From NCBI GenBank assembly GCA_937888725.1, contig CALARE010000053.1:1-25468 (forward strand): DNA of 25,468 nucleotides, in the 5' to 3' direction. The notes below the pieces were generated by a model. The model did no database searches. It saw only the letters and a list, made by a program, of their open reading frames with translations, and was not told the DNA's origin. Below are positions 24,601 through 25,468 of this stretch, one piece after another (within the stretch, counting starts at the first letter, position 1; each line of letters starts with the position of its first letter). Both the position numbers and the translations under genes were made by a program. The stretch is from an uncultured Alphaproteobacteria bacterium (GTDB lineage: Bacteria > Pseudomonadota > Alphaproteobacteria > CAAHEQ01 > UBA3637).

Positions 24601-24983
24601 TTGAAGATTTCAGGAAATTCAATGCCATATAACCGCCTTCTTGCAATCCCTGCTTGTTCAAGTGGGAGCAATTTTGACCGAAGGTAGATGGCTTCTTGCT
24701 TTATTGCTGTGATAATTTGCTTGATATCATCATTATCTTCAGATGCCATCAAATATTTTAAATAAATATTTGTTTTAATATTGTATTTGTAGCAAAGAAC
24801 AATCGCTTTTGTCATTTGCTCAATCAGATAATCTTCTTCAAAATGGGTGGGTATAATATCTTTGTGTGTCTGATAAAAATAGATAGCCTGATCTTTTAAA
24901 TTTTGATAGGCTTGTTTATAAACAATTGCAATGTCATCATTTGATAGAATGGTGTAATTTTCTATCTTATTTTTTTGAGACAT
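21624..24983 (-). CDS. Large LRR protein with conserved W-x-S-C-M domain (paralogue B)
   Basis: 1119 aa, paralogue of the 18803 gene, without signal peptide. The N-terminal region is co-linear: RRLYGIEFP, DMIILSIKP, FSDWESCM with the cysteine again at residue 326, IGAGSIIAYGVNS at the same positions, ILKPY at 364-368 and KVYG at 442-445. From about 520 to 1070 there are roughly 24 LPxxL-type repeats, ten more than in paralogue A, showing repeat-number change. The C-terminal cap has SPVKIIHY and QFIHPDI. The cap and N-terminal domain are conserved while the repeats diverge, which fits changing binding specificity. Start ATG 24983 with GGAG about 12 bases upstream. No catalytic family can be assigned. 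Confidence 0.85.
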   Translation of the reverse strand: MSQKNKIENYTILSNDDIAIVYKQAYQNLKDQAIYFYQTHKDIIPTHFEEDYLIEQMTKAIVLCYKYNIKTNIYLKYLMASEDNDDIKQIITAIKQEAIYLRSKLLPLEQAGIARRRLYGIEFPEIFKNTPRIYLKTSPILSETELMQDIVDYLNFSLPKCERFSYQCQQNQKTKSNRFYLFQNQPIKPVSKLFAWEKECISFLSILKDNNTLLSDFFRFITKIPNDKNLSLYFNRFKKKKKFPPFHFDTVFLRHIIRHQPKDKNVCLFILENIINRLKDFRTALHEMRIKSSINTIDEEGIDMIILSIKPNDISTMSTFSDWESCMSVDGSCYQDIMMQIGAGSIIAYGVNSKHPQKKLARTILKPYETGKTIRQRDTYFSLSHENIKTFPTITFNPFITTTYQEVLEKQKAFIISETSHLDEDDFILEPNNVERIYKIDKVYGLQNPLFVKILEEFANTYLNNLTVQGSVMISAPFYLDQLDLTYQLYNKKDKNNLITFLTHNRLAYQFTSDDIIEIPTLDIRDVKNLHLKPLKTDSLALDGDVLNESIEYVQTNTLLVSRPEMFKLRTFPQNLHVNGQIVFQNSLKKFDMPLGIKTKELICLNTHLSSVAADLNVKSLNIASTNVTHLPPLNLEKLTLSNCKKIKTIPDNIIVSQTLDISFSGIQNLPALNTYSITAIGAINLRKLHKNIRFSHFKGQKSGLESIPTHLHAQTFIASDTFITQIPKGTCIDMVDLKNTPLLEIDPSVQIRELLITNTPIGYLPNGLSFEKLDASLCSNLKSLPDDINITKQLILTGSNIQNLPPLKTEILYLINCKHISTLPANIQIKNVFAQYSNIQYLPRNMKVENIFLEHSNLTELPQEFEANTCNVSHTPLSKIGEHSKIQTLICSHTPLLEIPNILEISVLEASHCTNLTTIPPHFKATQKIDITASKISKLQDIQTQNLIINYCKNLKKLDLSVQYTNLNAAGSGLSELPDFLTVKNLNIIDCPISSLPEHLKGDYIDASKTQITEIPSTIQSYYLNLDSTKITTIPSGIHVNILSVRNSPVKIIHYSEHLNEILVDTNVQFIHPDIPNKIIKGLTNNAINKAKSRYIKEFKKIKMNRDMRTKNTPKTKE

Positions 24984-25018
24984 TTGTTCTTTTGCTCCAA
25001 GTTATTTAATAAGGTCGC

Positions 25019-25047
25019 ATTATATCATAATTTTTAAGCTAAGTAAA
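25019..25047 (-). promoter_or_regulatory. Promoter of LRR paralogue B
   Basis: Minus-strand TTTACT (25042-25047) and perfect TATAAT (25019-25024) with a 17-bp spacer, about 35 bases before the ATG at 24983. Confidence 0.7.
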
Positions 25048-25187
25048 CAATATTTTAATATATTTATACAAAACTAGCCAAAATAATTTTGGGGGAGAAT
25101 ATTTTGTTGGATGTCTTAATATTTTTTTGATAAAGAGAGGGTTGTTTTTTTTTATAACATATAAAATGATTTTTTATTTTTTTAATC
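25048..25187. other. AT-rich intergenic stretch
   Basis: Highly AT-rich sequence between the LRR promoter and the structured repeats. I see no ORF, RNA gene or clear terminator in it. Confidence 0.5.
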
Positions 25188-25302
25188 TAATGGCGGTGAG
25201 GTAAGGGATTGTAAATTGCTAAGGCAATTTATCCCTCATTACATTCAGGACTGCCTTCGGCATCGTTCGCTTTCGCTCACCGAACCCACAAACGTGGGTT
25301 CT
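25188..25302 (-). repeat. Structured tandem repeat, copy 1 (period about 166 bp)
   Basis: Copy 1 of a tandem repeat; bases 25201-25302 match 25367-25468 with two differences. On the minus strand it contains GAACCCAC-GTTT-GTGGGTTC (8-bp stem), TGCC-GAA-GGCA, and AAATTGC-CTTA-GCAATTT inside an outer GGGAT/ATCCC stem, then TTTACAATCCC and ends CACCGCCA, like a tRNA 3' end. One of the two differences between copies falls in the loop of the AAATTGC hairpin, so pairing is kept. No cloverleaf forms, so it is not a tRNA. Confidence 0.8.
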
Positions 25303-25327
25303 CATCCGCACCCGCTATCCTTATAAA

Positions 25328-25354
25328 AAAAGCTCTCGCAAAGAGAGCTTTTTA
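25328..25354. terminator. Terminator hairpin between the tandem repeat copies
   Basis: AAAAGCTCTC and GAGAGCTTTT pair around GCAAA, with A runs on one side and T runs on the other, so it can act in both directions. On the minus strand it directly follows the CTATCCGCCA end of copy 2, the same order as tRNA end plus terminator at 2332-2371. Confidence 0.75.
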
Positions 25355-25468
25355 ATGGCGGATAGGGTAAGGGATTGTAAATTGCTAAAGCAATTTATCC
25401 CTCATTACATTCGGGACTGCCTTCGGCATCGTTCGCTTTCGCTCACCGAACCCACAAACGTGGGTTCT
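25353..25468 (-). repeat. Structured tandem repeat, copy 2 (runs off the window)
   Basis: Second copy of the tandem unit, cut by the window edge. On the minus strand it ends CCCTATCCGCCA, and the sequence after the terminator starts GGATAG, complementary to CTATCC. More copies may follow beyond 25468. Confidence 0.8.

Noticed and set aside
18803..24983. IpaH/SspH-type (NEL) E3 ligases
   Set aside because: The LRR type is similar, but no NEL domain or CxD motif is present, and the cysteine region precedes the repeats rather than following them.
25188..25468. CRISPR array or tRNA-Ser gene
   Set aside because: The repeats are over 100 bp with no short repeat-spacer pattern, and no cloverleaf forms; only the last bases look like a tRNA end.

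Overview
The window looks like a low-GC, host-associated alphaproteobacterium. The evidence is a CarD-type regulator, a GST-fold protein with the alphaproteobacterial FzlA-like ending YAELDF, a DUF5665 protein, a three-domain LplT/Aas-type fusion, and two very large leucine-rich-repeat (LRR) proteins of the kind expanded in gut and intracellular alphaproteobacteria. No 16S or other decisive marker is present, so the taxon is an inference.

Layout. (1) 1-2440: accessory left end. A zinc-ribbon/PD-(D/E)XK-type nuclease gene on the minus strand lies between two copies of a 114-bp repeat. The right copy belongs to a 183-bp structured element flanked by 11-bp direct repeats that duplicate the 3' end of an adjacent CAU tRNA. 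(2) 2530-3481: carD, its terminator, and a small lipoprotein gene placed directly after the terminator. (3) 3511-7080: an envelope operon with a good promoter and a strong terminator: FzlA-like GST, lipoprotein, GT4 glycosyltransferase, DUF5665 membrane protein, and a short UDP-glucose-dehydrogenase-like protein. (4) 7105-12166, minus strand: a PAS-only membrane protein, and upstream of it an operon of three paralogous membrane-anchored GT-A glycosyltransferases. (5) 12228-17520: the aas-like fusion, gpsA and uppS, a membrane-lipid cluster. (6) 17539-18759, minus strand: an MFS permease. (7) 18803-25047, minus strand: two paralogous LRR proteins, each with its own promoter, sharing a co-linear N-terminal region with a conserved W-x-S-C-M motif whose cysteine is residue 326 in both. 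(8) 25188-25468: a tandem 166-bp structured repeat running off the window, similar in architecture to the tRNA-linked element at the left end.

Functionally the core is envelope biology: division and envelope (FzlA-like), polysaccharide synthesis (GT4, UGD-like, three GT-A proteins), phospholipid repair and synthesis (aas-like, gpsA), and lipid carrier synthesis (uppS). The least explained parts are the LRR pair with its unassigned cysteine domain, the three glycosyltransferases whose predicted topology puts the catalytic domain outside the cytoplasm, and the structured repeats that end like tRNA genes and carry a terminator.
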